The notes under the pieces are model-generated. The model was not told the origin of the DNA and did not search any database. It saw nothing but the letters and a program-made list of their open reading frames with translations. Shown here in pieces: positions 21,727 to 31,258 of a stretch of 35,110 nt of DNA. A program made the translations under genes and the position numbers. The stretch spans positions 1 to 35,110 of the forward strand of contig DAINOC010000019.1 of NCBI GenBank assembly GCA_036735565.1. The letters are read 5' to 3'. This stretch comes from Coraliomargarita_B sp036735565. Its GTDB lineage: Bacteria > Verrucomicrobiota > Verrucomicrobiia > Opitutales > Coraliomargaritaceae. The first letter of the stretch is position 1. Each line of letters begins with the position of its first letter.

Positions 21727-24700
21727 TCAGGGTTTCACCAATCGAATAAACACGTGATCGCCATAGTCATGCGTCAGCGTGAGTTCGATGCGGGTGCGGT
21801 CGGCGGCCGTGCTCGTCTCCAGGGTATAATGCGCCTCAGGCAGAGAGTCCCACTGGGTCAGATTGGTGGAGATGTGGATCTCGTAATCCACGCCGTGCTG
21901 GAACTCCGGTAGCATTTCCCAAACGAAGACGACCCCCGAGCCACCCGCTTCCGGTTCCGCCGCGAGGAGGAAGCCGCGATCCGAGGGATCGCTCAGGTCG
22001 GTGCCGTGCAGATACATGAAGTAATACGGCACGCCGCTTTCGTGGGTGGTTTCGTTTTCTTCGAGCAGGCGGCCGAAGTTGGTCATCTCCCATGTATCAT
22101 CAATGCCGTTGGCGTTGCTATCCACAGCCGTGCCTTCTCCGGTCACGGTGATGGTGACTTCATCGTAGGTGGTGTAGAGCCCGTCGGATACGGTCAGGCG
22201 CAGCACATAGGTGCCAGTCTCGGAGAAGCTAACGGTGGTATCGACTTGCGAAGCATCGGCAAAGGCGACCGGGGCTGGCCCGGACTGGACGCTCCAAAGG
22301 ATCGTCAGGACATTACCGTCCGGGTCACTCGCGGTGCCGTCAAGCGTTGCCACCGTGCCAGCGGCGACGGGCCCCTCCGTCCGGTAAAAATGGGCGAGCG
22401 GGAGCGTTTCGGCCAGGCCCCACTTATGGGCGAGATAGCCCTCCAGTTTTTGGCGATCTTCGGGGCTGACGGTGCCGTTGAGGATCATGAATTCCCCGAT
22501 GGCGGTGTTTTGATAATGAGAGCCGCCACTGCCCCCGACAAAGATATTGCCGACGGTGTTCACGCTGTGGCCGGAGGCGTCTCCGATCAGCAGGGAGCCG
22601 TTTTTATAGATCTGCTGCACATTATCAGTGGTGCTGCCGTAGAATCCTACGAGCACGGCCTCGCCAAGACTCACCCCGTAATCGGTCGAAATGCGGTTGG
22701 GGGCGCTGGTCCCACCGGTATCGAGGAAAATGGTAGCGACCCAGGGGGCATGTGATTGCCAACGGGAGCCGCCTACATCCGATCCGGTCAGGCTGAAGAG
22801 GGTCTGCCCGCTTACGGTGGCATCCACGCGGTGGACCGCCAGGACTAAGGCGTCGTCCACACTGGCTCCAAAGGGGTTGCTCAATGTGCTCATCACGTCA
22901 TTGGCACCATCAAATTTGAGCGCGTTGATACCGTTGATCGCGGTGATCCCGGTCGTCGGCCGCTGGGCCGTCTCGCTCTGCGCCAAATGCAGCCCATTCC
23001 CGCTCATATCCGCCCATTGGCTGACCGCGCCGCCGCTGGCGGTGAGGGAGGCCGCGTCACTGGCATCATACCAGCCGACTAGAGCGGCTATATCTGCCGG
23101 GCCCCATGGGGCCTCATCAACAAGCGTGATGGTCTGGTCCGGTCCGGCGTTGACAGTCGGTGGGTTCTCATTTTGGAAAAAAGTGACCTCTACCGGTTCG
23201 CTGAGCTCAGATTCAATGCCGTCTCCATCGACTGCGGACACGGCATACCCATAGATGATGCCATCGTTCACCGTGCCATCCTGAAAGGTGGTATCCAGAA
23301 TCCCGGAAAAGAGCGGCGTCGCGGGGAACGGGCCCGAGCCCTCCCAGCGATAAATGCGGTAGAAATCCGGGGCCGGGTCCCCGTCCGTATCCCAGCTCAG
23401 CGTGACGAAGCCTCCCTCTGGATAGGCCGTCAACCCGGTCGGGGCATCGGGCTTTTTCAAATCGTTGATTTTGAAAGAATGGACCTCGTAATTGAAGGGA
23501 CTGGTATCGGCGGACCGGTCGTGGGAAGCCACTCCGAAGCGGCTGCCAAGATTCAAAGCCGACAGGGCGAGCGTAGTCGTCACCGTACCCGTTGCGCCAT
23601 CGGCGTCGGTCAGCGTAAAGCTCACCTCAACGGAGGTGCCGACAAATGCGACCGTGGCTTCATAGGTGAACAAGCCGCCGTTTAGCTCTTTCCCATCCCA
23701 GGCTTCGGTCGTGCCTCCGGCCTCCGCCATGATCCCTGGCAGGATGTAAATACTGAGACCGGCTGACATCTCGCCCAAGCCCACGTGAATCCCGGATGCG
23801 TCGAGCGACGTGTTGGCAGTGTGAGCCGGAGAAAAGAGTTGCAGGCCAATTCGGTTGCCCCGGCCGCCGCGTCCCCCATCGATCGCATTGATGGCACCCG
23901 CAAAGGAGTAGATGTTGCCGTCCGACGTATCCAAAGGAAATTCGCGAAGCAGGCTGGCTCGAATCCGATCCGAGACACTGGAGAAGCGAATCGAGTCCGT
24001 CTGCTCCGTCCAGACCGCCTCCGCAGCCCCGGCAAAGGGAGTGAATCCAGCAAAGCCATCGTGATCGGACCCGAAGTTCACATCGAGAAGCACCTTGCCC
24101 GGTAATGCGGGCACGACTTCCACCTCATTGCTGTAGACCGATTCATTGCCGAAGATATCCGTAGCGGTCACAACATAGAAATAGGTCGTGCCATTCTCGA
24201 CATCCGCATCGGCGAAACCGTTGGTCTTCAGGCCCGAGACGATGGGCTCATCAAAAACGTCCGAAACCGTCGACCGGTAGATGGAATAACTGGCGAACTG
24301 CCCCTGCGAACTCGCATCCCACTCCAGTGTGACGAGACTGAAGGAGGGCGTCGCCCCCAGGTTACCCGGCGCGGGCGGCGCCGTGGATTCCGGAGCACCG
24401 ATCGTAATGGTGCGGGTCACCGTGTAAGCCGCGCCCTCGTTGTCGACTGAGGTCACCTTCAGCTTGTAAATGTCTTCACCGAGGTCCGCCAGCAGGCCGT
24501 CTCCCCCGGCGGGCGACCACTGATAGGGAGCCGAGTTGATTTGGCGCACAAGCGTGTCGTTGATCCAGAGCGTCACGTTGGCGACGGACCCATCCGGGTC
24601 GGCTGAGTTGACCGATACGGTCAAATCCGTGCCCACGGGGAAGTTTTGGCCTTCGTCTGGTGCGGTGATGTCAATAGAGGGTGCCGCATTGGCCGGCATT

Positions 24701-26637
24701 TCGAAGGACCAGGAATCATCCAGGCCGTCGAACACTTCATCATCGGAGCTGGTTGAGAAAACCACTTCGTAGCTGCCAGCCAAAACACTGCTGCGATTCA
24801 GCGCGCGGGCGGAAACCTGCTGGGGAATGTCGTAGTTAAACTCGGTGAAGACCAGCGTTTCATGACTGACATCCGCTCTGCTCGGATCACTGACGCCGAT
24901 ATGGACGGTGACAGCCTCCTGCGGCGGGAAGAGAAAGCGGACGCTGAAAGTTTCGGAGGCGACGTTTGTCGTGGGAGATGAAGGCGTCACCTTGAATCCG
25001 GGGGCCCGCGCCTGCACATTGCCGACGATCCAGGCGCTTTCATAGCCGACCCGCTGCGCAAAGTGGTTGAGCGCTGGATTGGCGACGTAAATGCTGGCTT
25101 CCGGGGTATCCTGGACCGGCGTTCTCCCCGAGTAAAGGGTGGCCATGAAGGTGGTGCCGGACTTACCAAGCGCGCGGTTGAGGTGGGTATTGTCGGGCCG
25201 ATTCGTCTGATCCGGAAACTCCCGAAAAATCATTCCCCAAAGCGTGTGGAAGGGGATTAACCGTGCCGAGGCAATTTCCTCCTGCCGGTCATAGGCATTC
25301 AAATTATACGAAGTGAAACTGGTGGTGCCCTCTTTCATCAAGTAGGCCAGCGAAAGATCACGTGTCGCCATCTGCCCCAGATAAATGTTGGGGTCACTGG
25401 TGGCCTGGTAGGCAAAGCCGAAGCCCAACTGCCAGAAATCGCGGTTAGTGAAATAGGATTTGGCCGATCCATCAGCCGCCGAGGCGCGGTGGCGGCCCCA
25501 ATTATAGACGGTCGACGGCCAGCCCGTCGGCCAACCTAGACCGTAGTCATCGGGCGTATTGCTGTTATACGACGCACCGCTGTGGGATCGCGTAATATTC
25601 AGATCCGGCAGCGTGTCATCATTCAAGTGCCGGCGGATCCGGTTCTCGGTGCTGGTTCCCCGCGTGCTGTTGTAGTGGTGCCGGCGCTTGTCACCCAGCA
25701 TCTTGAACGGGTTATTAAACTCGAAGGGGCCGCTGTATTGGGGCGCGCCTTGGTTGGCGGTGACGGTGGCATGGGCAGTGGCCGCCAATGTCGGTTGCGG
25801 GTTGTAGGTTGAGTTCGCCGCGCTCTGGCCAAAGAGGCGGCTGTAGAGCGTGGCCGCCGCGATGTAGGCGCCATCGGCAGAGGGATGCGTCCCTCCGGTC
25901 GTTGAACCGGCGGCCTGCCAAGCCAGCCCGGCGGGTGCCACCGGAACCCCCGCCGTCCGGCCGGTGCGGTAGACCACCTCTTTGTAATGATCCAAAGTCG
26001 AGGAGGAGCCCGCGGCAGGCCAGGGCATGAGCAAAACCGTCTCACCCGGACCTTGAGCGACCTCGGCCGCAATCTTGGACACGCCGAGTGTATAGTAGCC
26101 GGGGATCGCCTCAATGGTGAAGGGATCCCCGATCAGAACGACATAATCCCACTCCGTGCCGTTTTCGCCCCGCAGGTCGGCCCAACGCACCGCATCGGTG
26201 CCGGTGACTGAGGTATAGCTCCCCAGGACCGGGTCGTTACCGACCCATTCGCCGAAGGGCCAGTAAAACCAGGTGAGCAGATTATTGCAGGCGGTGACAA
26301 AGGAAGACGAACCCGTGCTCCCGGCAACGCGGTTGCGGGTGGTCACATTGACCGTGCCGTGCCCGCCGCCTTCGAGAATCTGCCGAAGATGGTCGGCCAC
26401 TGCCTCGTATTGAAAGGCCGGAGTCGCGGCGGGGGAGCTCGAGAGCCTGGCGGCATACTGCTGGTCTCCCGGTGTATCGGAGCCGATGATGAGGATATTG
26501 ACGTCGGCCTGGAGAGGAGACGCCAAAGCGGACGTCAAAATTAAAATTACGTTAAAAATTCGTCCAGGTGACAATCGAGCTCTTATCAGTTCGATGGCTC
26601 CCTTCCGAATTCGCATGCATAGGAGGGACAAATTCAT
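21727..26637 (-). CDS. Giant secreted multidomain protein: SGNH-like N-terminus, Ig, FN3, LamG and PKD domains
   Basis: The protein has 1636 residues. After a signal segment (NVILILTSALASPLQADVN, residues about 29-47) residues 45-280 resemble an SGNH/GDSL hydrolase. ILIIGSD opens the fold, and GGTHPSADGAYIAAATLYSR looks like the last SGNH block with its His. Then come an unplaced region (300-545), a Calx-beta-like stretch (550-650), an Ig-like domain (650-750, APSIDITAPDEGQNFPVGTD), FN3 (750-845), a beta-rich domain (845-1060), FN3 (1060-1150), and LamG-like (1180-1400, GWYDASDAASL and YLAHKWGLAETLP). PKD (1410-1495) and a C-terminal segment with DSNANGIDDTWEM follow. Domain borders are estimated from motif positions. 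The esterase role is an inference. The start could also be the in-frame ATG at 26616. No anchor such as PEP-CTERM or LPXTG is seen. The fucosidase gene follows on the same strand. Confidence 0.8.
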   Translation of the reverse strand: MNLSLLCMRIRKGAIELIRARLSPGRIFNVILILTSALASPLQADVNILIIGSDTPGDQQYAARLSSSPAATPAFQYEAVADHLRQILEGGGHGTVNVTTRNRVAGSTGSSSFVTACNNLLTWFYWPFGEWVGNDPVLGSYTSVTGTDAVRWADLRGENGTEWDYVVLIGDPFTIEAIPGYYTLGVSKIAAEVAQGPGETVLLMPWPAAGSSSTLDHYKEVVYRTGRTAGVPVAPAGLAWQAAGSTTGGTHPSADGAYIAAATLYSRLFGQSAANSTYNPQPTLAATAHATVTANQGAPQYSGPFEFNNPFKMLGDKRRHHYNSTRGTSTENRIRRHLNDDTLPDLNITRSHSGASYNSNTPDDYGLGWPTGWPSTVYNWGRHRASAADGSAKSYFTNRDFWQLGFGFAYQATSDPNIYLGQMATRDLSLAYLMKEGTTSFTSYNLNAYDRQEEIASARLIPFHTLWGMIFREFPDQTNRPDNTHLNRALGKSGTTFMATLYSGRTPVQDTPEASIYVANPALNHFAQRVGYESAWIVGNVQARAPGFKVTPSSPTTNVASETFSVRFLFPPQEAVTVHIGVSDPSRADVSHETLVFTEFNYDIPQQVSARALNRSSVLAGSYEVVFSTSSDDEVFDGLDDSWSFEMPANAAPSIDITAPDEGQNFPVGTDLTVSVNSADPDGSVANVTLWINDTLVRQINSAPYQWSPAGGDGLLADLGEDIYKLKVTSVDNEGAAYTVTRTITIGAPESTAPPAPGNLGATPSFSLVTLEWDASSQGQFASYSIYRSTVSDVFDEPIVSGLKTNGFADADVENGTTYFYVVTATDIFGNESVYSNEVEVVPALPGKVLLDVNFGSDHDGFAGFTPFAGAAEAVWTEQTDSIRFSSVSDRIRASLLREFPLDTSDGNIYSFAGAINAIDGGRGGRGNRIGLQLFSPAHTANTSLDASGIHVGLGEMSAGLSIYILPGIMAEAGGTTEAWDGKELNGGLFTYEATVAFVGTSVEVSFTLTDADGATGTVTTTLALSALNLGSRFGVASHDRSADTSPFNYEVHSFKINDLKKPDAPTGLTAYPEGGFVTLSWDTDGDPAPDFYRIYRWEGSGPFPATPLFSGILDTTFQDGTVNDGIIYGYAVSAVDGDGIESELSEPVEVTFFQNENPPTVNAGPDQTITLVDEAPWGPADIAALVGWYDASDAASLTASGGAVSQWADMSGNGLHLAQSETAQRPTTGITAINGINALKFDGANDVMSTLSNPFGASVDDALVLAVHRVDATVSGQTLFSLTGSDVGGSRWQSHAPWVATIFLDTGGTSAPNRISTDYGVSLGEAVLVGFYGSTTDNVQQIYKNGSLLIGDASGHSVNTVGNIFVGGSGGSHYQNTAIGEFMILNGTVSPEDRQKLEGYLAHKWGLAETLPLAHFYRTEGPVAAGTVATLDGTASDPDGNVLTILWSVQSGPAPVAFADASQVDTTVSFSETGTYVLRLTVSDGLYTTYDEVTITVTGEGTAVDSNANGIDDTWEMTNFGRLLEENETTHESGVPYYFMYLHGTDLSDPSDRGFLLAAEPEAGGSGVVFVWEMLPEFQHGVDYEIHISTNLTQWDSLPEAHYTLETSTAADRTRIELTLTHDYGDHVFIRLVKP

Positions 26638-27123
26638 GGGGCGTATAGTTGGGGTTGGAGTCGCACGTGTTATAACGCGCGAAGCAGGAACGACATCCTT
26701 TCAACTAAGCCTCATATTTCAAGCAAAAACTCCCCTTTCCTCCGTGCCTTTCCGCATCGCTTCAGGGCGAACCCATGCCATCGGGATTTCCGATAGTTGG
26801 ATAGGAACCCCCTTCTTCGCCGGGAATCGAGCCGGTATTCACGATAAAGAAGTGCGATGCCCTCCCCCGCCGTAACGATTCAAACCAATCGGCGGAATTC
26901 GTAGCCGCCGGGGTATCAGCGAACGCACAATCCGGCTGCCGGACACACCACATCAGCGCAAAAGTCCGCACAGACGATCCAGTTCCAATAAACGGTTTCC
27001 GAGATACACCCCTTGAAAGTTAGCGGAAGTGGTGATTTTCCTCACCTATTTGGAGAGTAAATCCTCTTCCAAATTGCCGCCATTACCGGATCGGCTGCCG
27101 GAATCGGTCTGGCCAGCGAGTTA
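26638..27123. other. Intergenic region, no convincing gene
   Basis: These 486 bp upstream of the giant protein gene and after the hrpB stop hold no recognised gene. A minus-strand frame of 69 codons (26762-26971, ending VNTGSIPGEEGGSYPTIGNP) has no family resemblance. The last 120 bp are less G+C-rich. The promoter of the giant gene should be here, but I found no clear boxes. Confidence 0.4.
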
Positions 27124-29688
27124 TCACCGCCATTCGTGCTTGGGATAGCGACCGGCCAGATCTTTGCGGACATGGTGATAGGCCCCGGTCCAAAAGCCAT
27201 CAAGGTCATCGGTCACATGGGCGGGCCGGCCATTGGGTGCCAGCAATTCGATGACCGGCGCGACTTTCCCGTTTGCCACGCGAAGCCGATCGCCCGGCAC
27301 ATCGTAGAAATCCTGAAGCTTCGCGGCGATAAAGACCCGCCCATCCGGCTCATAGCGCAGCCGCGCCGGACGTCTCCGCCCCGAGAGTTCCATTTCAAGC
27401 GGTGCGTAGGTGTCGAGATAGTAGCGCTGCTCCGGACTCACCCACTCCTCCAGCACCGGAAGAACCGGACGATCCTTGATCGCCTTGTAGCTGGTGGCTC
27501 CGGCACAAATCTGCTCCACTAAGAACTGCCTGGCATCTTCATCAATCCTTTCAATTTCAGTCTCCGGACAGTGATCTGCGACAAAGTTAACCCGCTGTAT
27601 CCAATTTTCTACGACACTATCCCAGTTCTTCAGAATCAATCGACCCGCCAGCACTTCGCCAGCCAGCAGTCGGGCTGCCTCGTTGGGGTCGACCTCACCG
27701 CCCTCTTTCGCTTCCAGCACCAGATCCCGAAAGCACACCTGCCGCCGACAGATCACCCGCCGGGCACCAGCGTCATAGAGGGTGGAATTGCCCTCGATTA
27801 AGTCCTCCGGAAAATATTCCCGCAACCATGCCGCATCGACCGCCGAAGCTAGCCCGAGCAACACCCCAACCTCTCCCCGCAGCTCCCGCTCCTCAATCTC
27901 GGCGGCAACAAACAATGGGCTGTCCACCAGGCTCTCCCGCCTGAGCTCCCCGCTACGCCCATGCACCATCCGGCAACGCCGCGTGCCCCGATCATTGCGC
28001 AGGCAGAGGTGGTCCGCAAAAGCAAGGAAGATACAGCGCCGGATCGCCTCCGCCTCCGTCCCAGCACTCCCCACGGCTCCAATACCTCCACGGAGCCCCT
28101 GCTTCGCTGCGAGTTGCAGGATCTGCCGGGCCACCGCGCCTGCCTGCCGGGCCGCAAGTCCGTGAATACCGAGGTCCGCACAGGGACCCGTTTTGAAGTC
28201 GGCCGCTGCGCCCAACTCATAGGCGCGCAGCAGCACAAAGTAATCGGAACCGGCATCCGCGTGATCCTCCACCAACCGGACCTGCTCCCGCCGCACACTG
28301 CCTTCAAAGGAGGCCCGATAGAATGAGCGTCCCTGACTGATCCCCGCGATCAACGCCGCCTCCTCTAGAACTCCGAGCCGATCCGCCTCGATCAGCATCC
28401 GGGCGAACCGGGGATGCAGCGGAAACGCGGCCATCTGCCGACCGGTCGGCGTAATGCTCCCATCCTCGTCGAGAGCCCCCAAATCCCGCAACAAGCGCCG
28501 GGCCCGCTCCAACGCCAAGGCATCGGGCGCCTCAAACCAGGAAAAGGTATCCAAATCGACAATACCGGCTGCCGCCAGCATCAACACCGTCTCCGACAGA
28601 TCCACCCGCCGAACCTCCGGAGTCTCCTGCGCAGCGCGGGCGGCCTGCTCGGCCTCGCTCCATAAACGCACGCAGACCCCGGGGCCCGTGCGTCCGGCTC
28701 GTCCGGCGCGCTGCTCGGCCGAGGCGCGACTGATCGGCTCGATCAAAATAGAGTTCACTCCGCGCCGCGTATCGTAGCGGGCGACCCTCGCCAGCCCGCC
28801 ATCGATGACCACGCGCACCCCTGCAATCGTGATCGAGGTCTCCGCAACGTTGGTCGACACGATCACCTTGGGTCCGTCTCCGCTGCGGACCGCCCGGTCC
28901 TGCGCTTCCGGCGACAACTCCCCGTGCAGGGGCAACACCTCGAAGCCTTTGGACTCAGCGAGCCCTTCGATCGCCTCGATCGTCCGGCGAATCTCATAGG
29001 CCCCCGGCATGAAAACCAGAAAATCACCGCGCTCACCTTCCCGCACCATCCGGCGAAACACCCCGGCCGCACGCTCCCAGACAGGCGCGGCATCACGCCC
29101 GAGCGCGGCCCCGGCATAGCTCACCTCCACCGGGTAGAGCCGCCCACTCGCCTGCACCCGGGCACAGGGTGCCAAAAAGCCCTCCATCTGGTCGATCTCC
29201 AGCGTCGCCGACATCACCACAAGTTTCAGATCCGGCCGCGCATCGCGGCAGGCCTGCAAAGCAGAGGCAAGACTGAGATCACTCGTCAAATGCCGCTCGT
29301 GAAACTCATCGAAGACGATGGCACCCACCCCTGGCAACTGCGGATCCTCCAGCAACTGCCGCAACAGAATCGCCTCCGTAACGAAGCGGATACGGGTCCG
29401 CGCACTCACCCGGTTTTCAAAGCGGATCTGATAGCCCACCTCGCCCCCGACTTCTCCGCCGCGCTCGGCGGCGACCCGATGCGCCAGCAACCGCGCTGCC
29501 AATCGCCTCGGCTGCAGCACGACAATCTCGCCCGAGATACCCGCCCGATCCAACAACAACTGCGGCACCTGCGTCGACTTGCCGGATCCGGTGGGCGCGC
29601 TAAGCACGAGTCGACCATAACCCGCCAGCCCCTCCAACAATGGGTCGGTAACTTCGTAAATCGGAAGCGGAGTATCGGAATCCGTCAT
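27124..29688 (-). CDS. hrpB: ATP-dependent helicase HrpB
   Basis: This 854-residue DEAH-box helicase has the HrpB layout. Motif I is APTGSGKST (31-39), followed by VVLQPRRLAARLLAHRVA, motif II DEFHERH (127-133), motif III VMSATLE, motif V VIVSTNVAETSITI and motif VI QRAGRAGR. After a helicase-associated domain comes the HrpB C-terminal domain, ending IELLAPNGRPAHVTDDLDGF ... WTGAYHHVRKDLAGRYPKHEW, which is the diagnostic tail of the family. HrpB is widespread; its substrate is poorly known, and RNA metabolism is likely. In some bacteria it affects stress resistance. It starts 44 bp from the divergent ilvA gene and appears to be a single-gene unit. The domain order and all helicase motifs look complete. 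Confidence 0.94.
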   Translation of the reverse strand: MTDSDTPLPIYEVTDPLLEGLAGYGRLVLSAPTGSGKSTQVPQLLLDRAGISGEIVVLQPRRLAARLLAHRVAAERGGEVGGEVGYQIRFENRVSARTRIRFVTEAILLRQLLEDPQLPGVGAIVFDEFHERHLTSDLSLASALQACRDARPDLKLVVMSATLEIDQMEGFLAPCARVQASGRLYPVEVSYAGAALGRDAAPVWERAAGVFRRMVREGERGDFLVFMPGAYEIRRTIEAIEGLAESKGFEVLPLHGELSPEAQDRAVRSGDGPKVIVSTNVAETSITIAGVRVVIDGGLARVARYDTRRGVNSILIEPISRASAEQRAGRAGRTGPGVCVRLWSEAEQAARAAQETPEVRRVDLSETVLMLAAAGIVDLDTFSWFEAPDALALERARRLLRDLGALDEDGSITPTGRQMAAFPLHPRFARMLIEADRLGVLEEAALIAGISQGRSFYRASFEGSVRREQVRLVEDHADAGSDYFVLLRAYELGAAADFKTGPCADLGIHGLAARQAGAVARQILQLAAKQGLRGGIGAVGSAGTEAEAIRRCIFLAFADHLCLRNDRGTRRCRMVHGRSGELRRESLVDSPLFVAAEIEERELRGEVGVLLGLASAVDAAWLREYFPEDLIEGNSTLYDAGARRVICRRQVCFRDLVLEAKEGGEVDPNEAARLLAGEVLAGRLILKNWDSVVENWIQRVNFVADHCPETEIERIDEDARQFLVEQICAGATSYKAIKDRPVLPVLEEWVSPEQRYYLDTYAPLEMELSGRRRPARLRYEPDGRVFIAAKLQDFYDVPGDRLRVANGKVAPVIELLAPNGRPAHVTDDLDGFWTGAYHHVRKDLAGRYPKHEWR

Positions 29689-29732
29689 TTTCTACAGTTG
29701 AGCCACAGCAGAAAACCTTTTGCAATCAAAGG

Positions 29733-31256
29733 ATGGAGACTGAAGAGCTATTGCGCCGCGTGCGGCAGGAAATCTTGCTGGCCAGGCAGCGCATCTACCA
29801 GATCGGCGAGGCGACGCCGTTGGAAAGCGTGCGGCTCGATGGCGGCCTGGAGCTCTTCGTCAAACGCGAGGACCTCTCCCCCATCCACGCCTACAAGTGG
29901 CGCGGTGCATACAATCGCATGGCGACGCTCACCGCCGATCAATTAGCCAAGGGCGTGGTCACCGCATCAGCAGGGAACCATGCGCAGGGTGTCGCCCTCG
30001 CGGCCTGCAAATTAAACACCCGCGCCCTGATCTTCATGCCGCTCTCCACCCCCCGGATGAAGCAGGTCGCGGTGCGCCGACATGGGGGCGACCGCGTCGA
30101 GATCCGCCTCGTCGGCGATAGCTACGACGCCGCCAGCGCCGCCGCCCATGCCGCTGCCGCATCCGAGGGGCTCACCTACATCCACGCCTACGACGACCTC
30201 GCGGTGATGGCTGGTCAGGGCACCCTGGCCGACGAAATCGTCCTATCCGGCAAGGGGCCCTTCGACGTGGCCTTCCTGCAGGTGGGCGGCGGCGGCATGG
30301 CGGCCGCCACCGCCACCTGGCTGAAGATGAATTTTCCCGGCATTCGCATCATCGGCGTTGAAGGCGTCGACCAGGCATCCATGGCCGCTGCGATCGCCGC
30401 CGGGCATCCGGTCGAGCTCGCAAAGGTCGACGTGTTTTGCGACGGCACCGCCGTGCGCAAAGTCGGCAAACTCACCCACCAGATCTGCGCGGCTGTCGTT
30501 GACGAGTGGATGACGGTGACCAATGCCGAGGTCGCCGCCGCCGTGCAGTTCCTCTGGGAGCAGCTCCGCTGCATTCCCGAGCCCTCCGGTGCCATGGGCA
30601 TCGCCGCAGTCCTGCAGCGCCGTGAACATCTGGCTGGCCAGCGTGTCCTCAGCATCCTTTGCGGGGCCAACATGGACTTTGAACAACTGGCCAGCATCGC
30701 CGGACGCTGCGCCGTGGGCGCGGCCCGCCGCCGCTACCTGAAGATCCAGATTCCGGAGACCTCGGGTGCCATGTATCGCCTGCTGGAGGCCCTGCCGGAT
30801 ACCGTCAACATCGTCGATTTCCAATACGGAAAAACGCACACCACCGAAGCCGCACCTGTCATCGGCTTCGACGTTTCCCCCATCGAGGCGGAGGCCCTCT
30901 GCCAGGCGCTCAACTCCGCGGGCTACGCCTACCAGGAAGTGACCGCTGAGACTGATGTAAGCTTTCGCATGATCCACTACGAGTCCAAGCTCCTGCAGCA
31001 CCCGAGCTTCCTTACCCTCGAATTTCACGAGCGGGCCGGAGCCCTCGCTGAGTTTCTCCGCGCCGTCAGTCCCCACGCCAATCTCTGCTACTTCAACTAC
31101 GTTTACTCCGGCGAGCGCGTGGGGCGCGCCCTCCTGGGCTTTGAATTCCCATCGCCGGAAGCCCGTGAGGCCTTCCCGTCGGTCCTCGAAGCCGCCAGCC
31201 AGGCCTACCGCACCTACGAGCTGGTCTCCCATGACGTGCTCTCCCGCATCCTCTAG
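29733..31256 (+). CDS. ilvA: Threonine ammonia-lyase, biosynthetic type (IlvA)
   Basis: This PLP enzyme of 507 residues deaminates threonine to 2-oxobutanoate, the first step of isoleucine synthesis. The PLP lysine is Lys55 in SPIHAYKWRGAYNRM, a variant of the usual PxxSFKxRGA. The substrate loop TASAGNHAQG (77-86) and the phosphate-binding VGGGGM at about 188 follow, with CGANMDFEQL near 311. From about 325 two ACT-like regulatory domains are visible: RRYLKIQIPETSGAMYRLLE and, later, FLTLEFHERAGALAEFLRAV. The length with two ACT-like domains fits the isoleucine-inhibited biosynthetic form and not the short catabolic TdcB. AAAGG directly precedes the ATG. The stop is two bases before the AEC transporter gene, so the two are co-transcribed. 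No leader peptide or attenuator is seen upstream, where only 44 bp separate it from hrpB. Confidence 0.93.
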   Translation: METEELLRRVRQEILLARQRIYQIGEATPLESVRLDGGLELFVKREDLSPIHAYKWRGAYNRMATLTADQLAKGVVTASAGNHAQGVALAACKLNTRALIFMPLSTPRMKQVAVRRHGGDRVEIRLVGDSYDAASAAAHAAAASEGLTYIHAYDDLAVMAGQGTLADEIVLSGKGPFDVAFLQVGGGGMAAATATWLKMNFPGIRIIGVEGVDQASMAAAIAAGHPVELAKVDVFCDGTAVRKVGKLTHQICAAVVDEWMTVTNAEVAAAVQFLWEQLRCIPEPSGAMGIAAVLQRREHLAGQRVLSILCGANMDFEQLASIAGRCAVGAARRRYLKIQIPETSGAMYRLLEALPDTVNIVDFQYGKTHTTEAAPVIGFDVSPIEAEALCQALNSAGYAYQEVTAETDVSFRMIHYESKLLQHPSFLTLEFHERAGALAEFLRAVSPHANLCYFNYVYSGERVGRALLGFEFPSPEAREAFPSVLEAASQAYRTYELVSHDVLSRIL

Positions 31257-31258
31257 CC

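Noticed and set aside
26821..26860. tRNA-like T-arm letters (CGGCTCGATTCCCG on the minus strand)
   Set aside because: No acceptor, D or anticodon arms could be placed upstream on that strand.
26762..26971. Minus-strand frame of 69 codons (ends VNTGSIPGEEGGSYPTIGNP)
   Set aside because: No family resemblance and no ribosome site; open frames of this size are common at this G+C.
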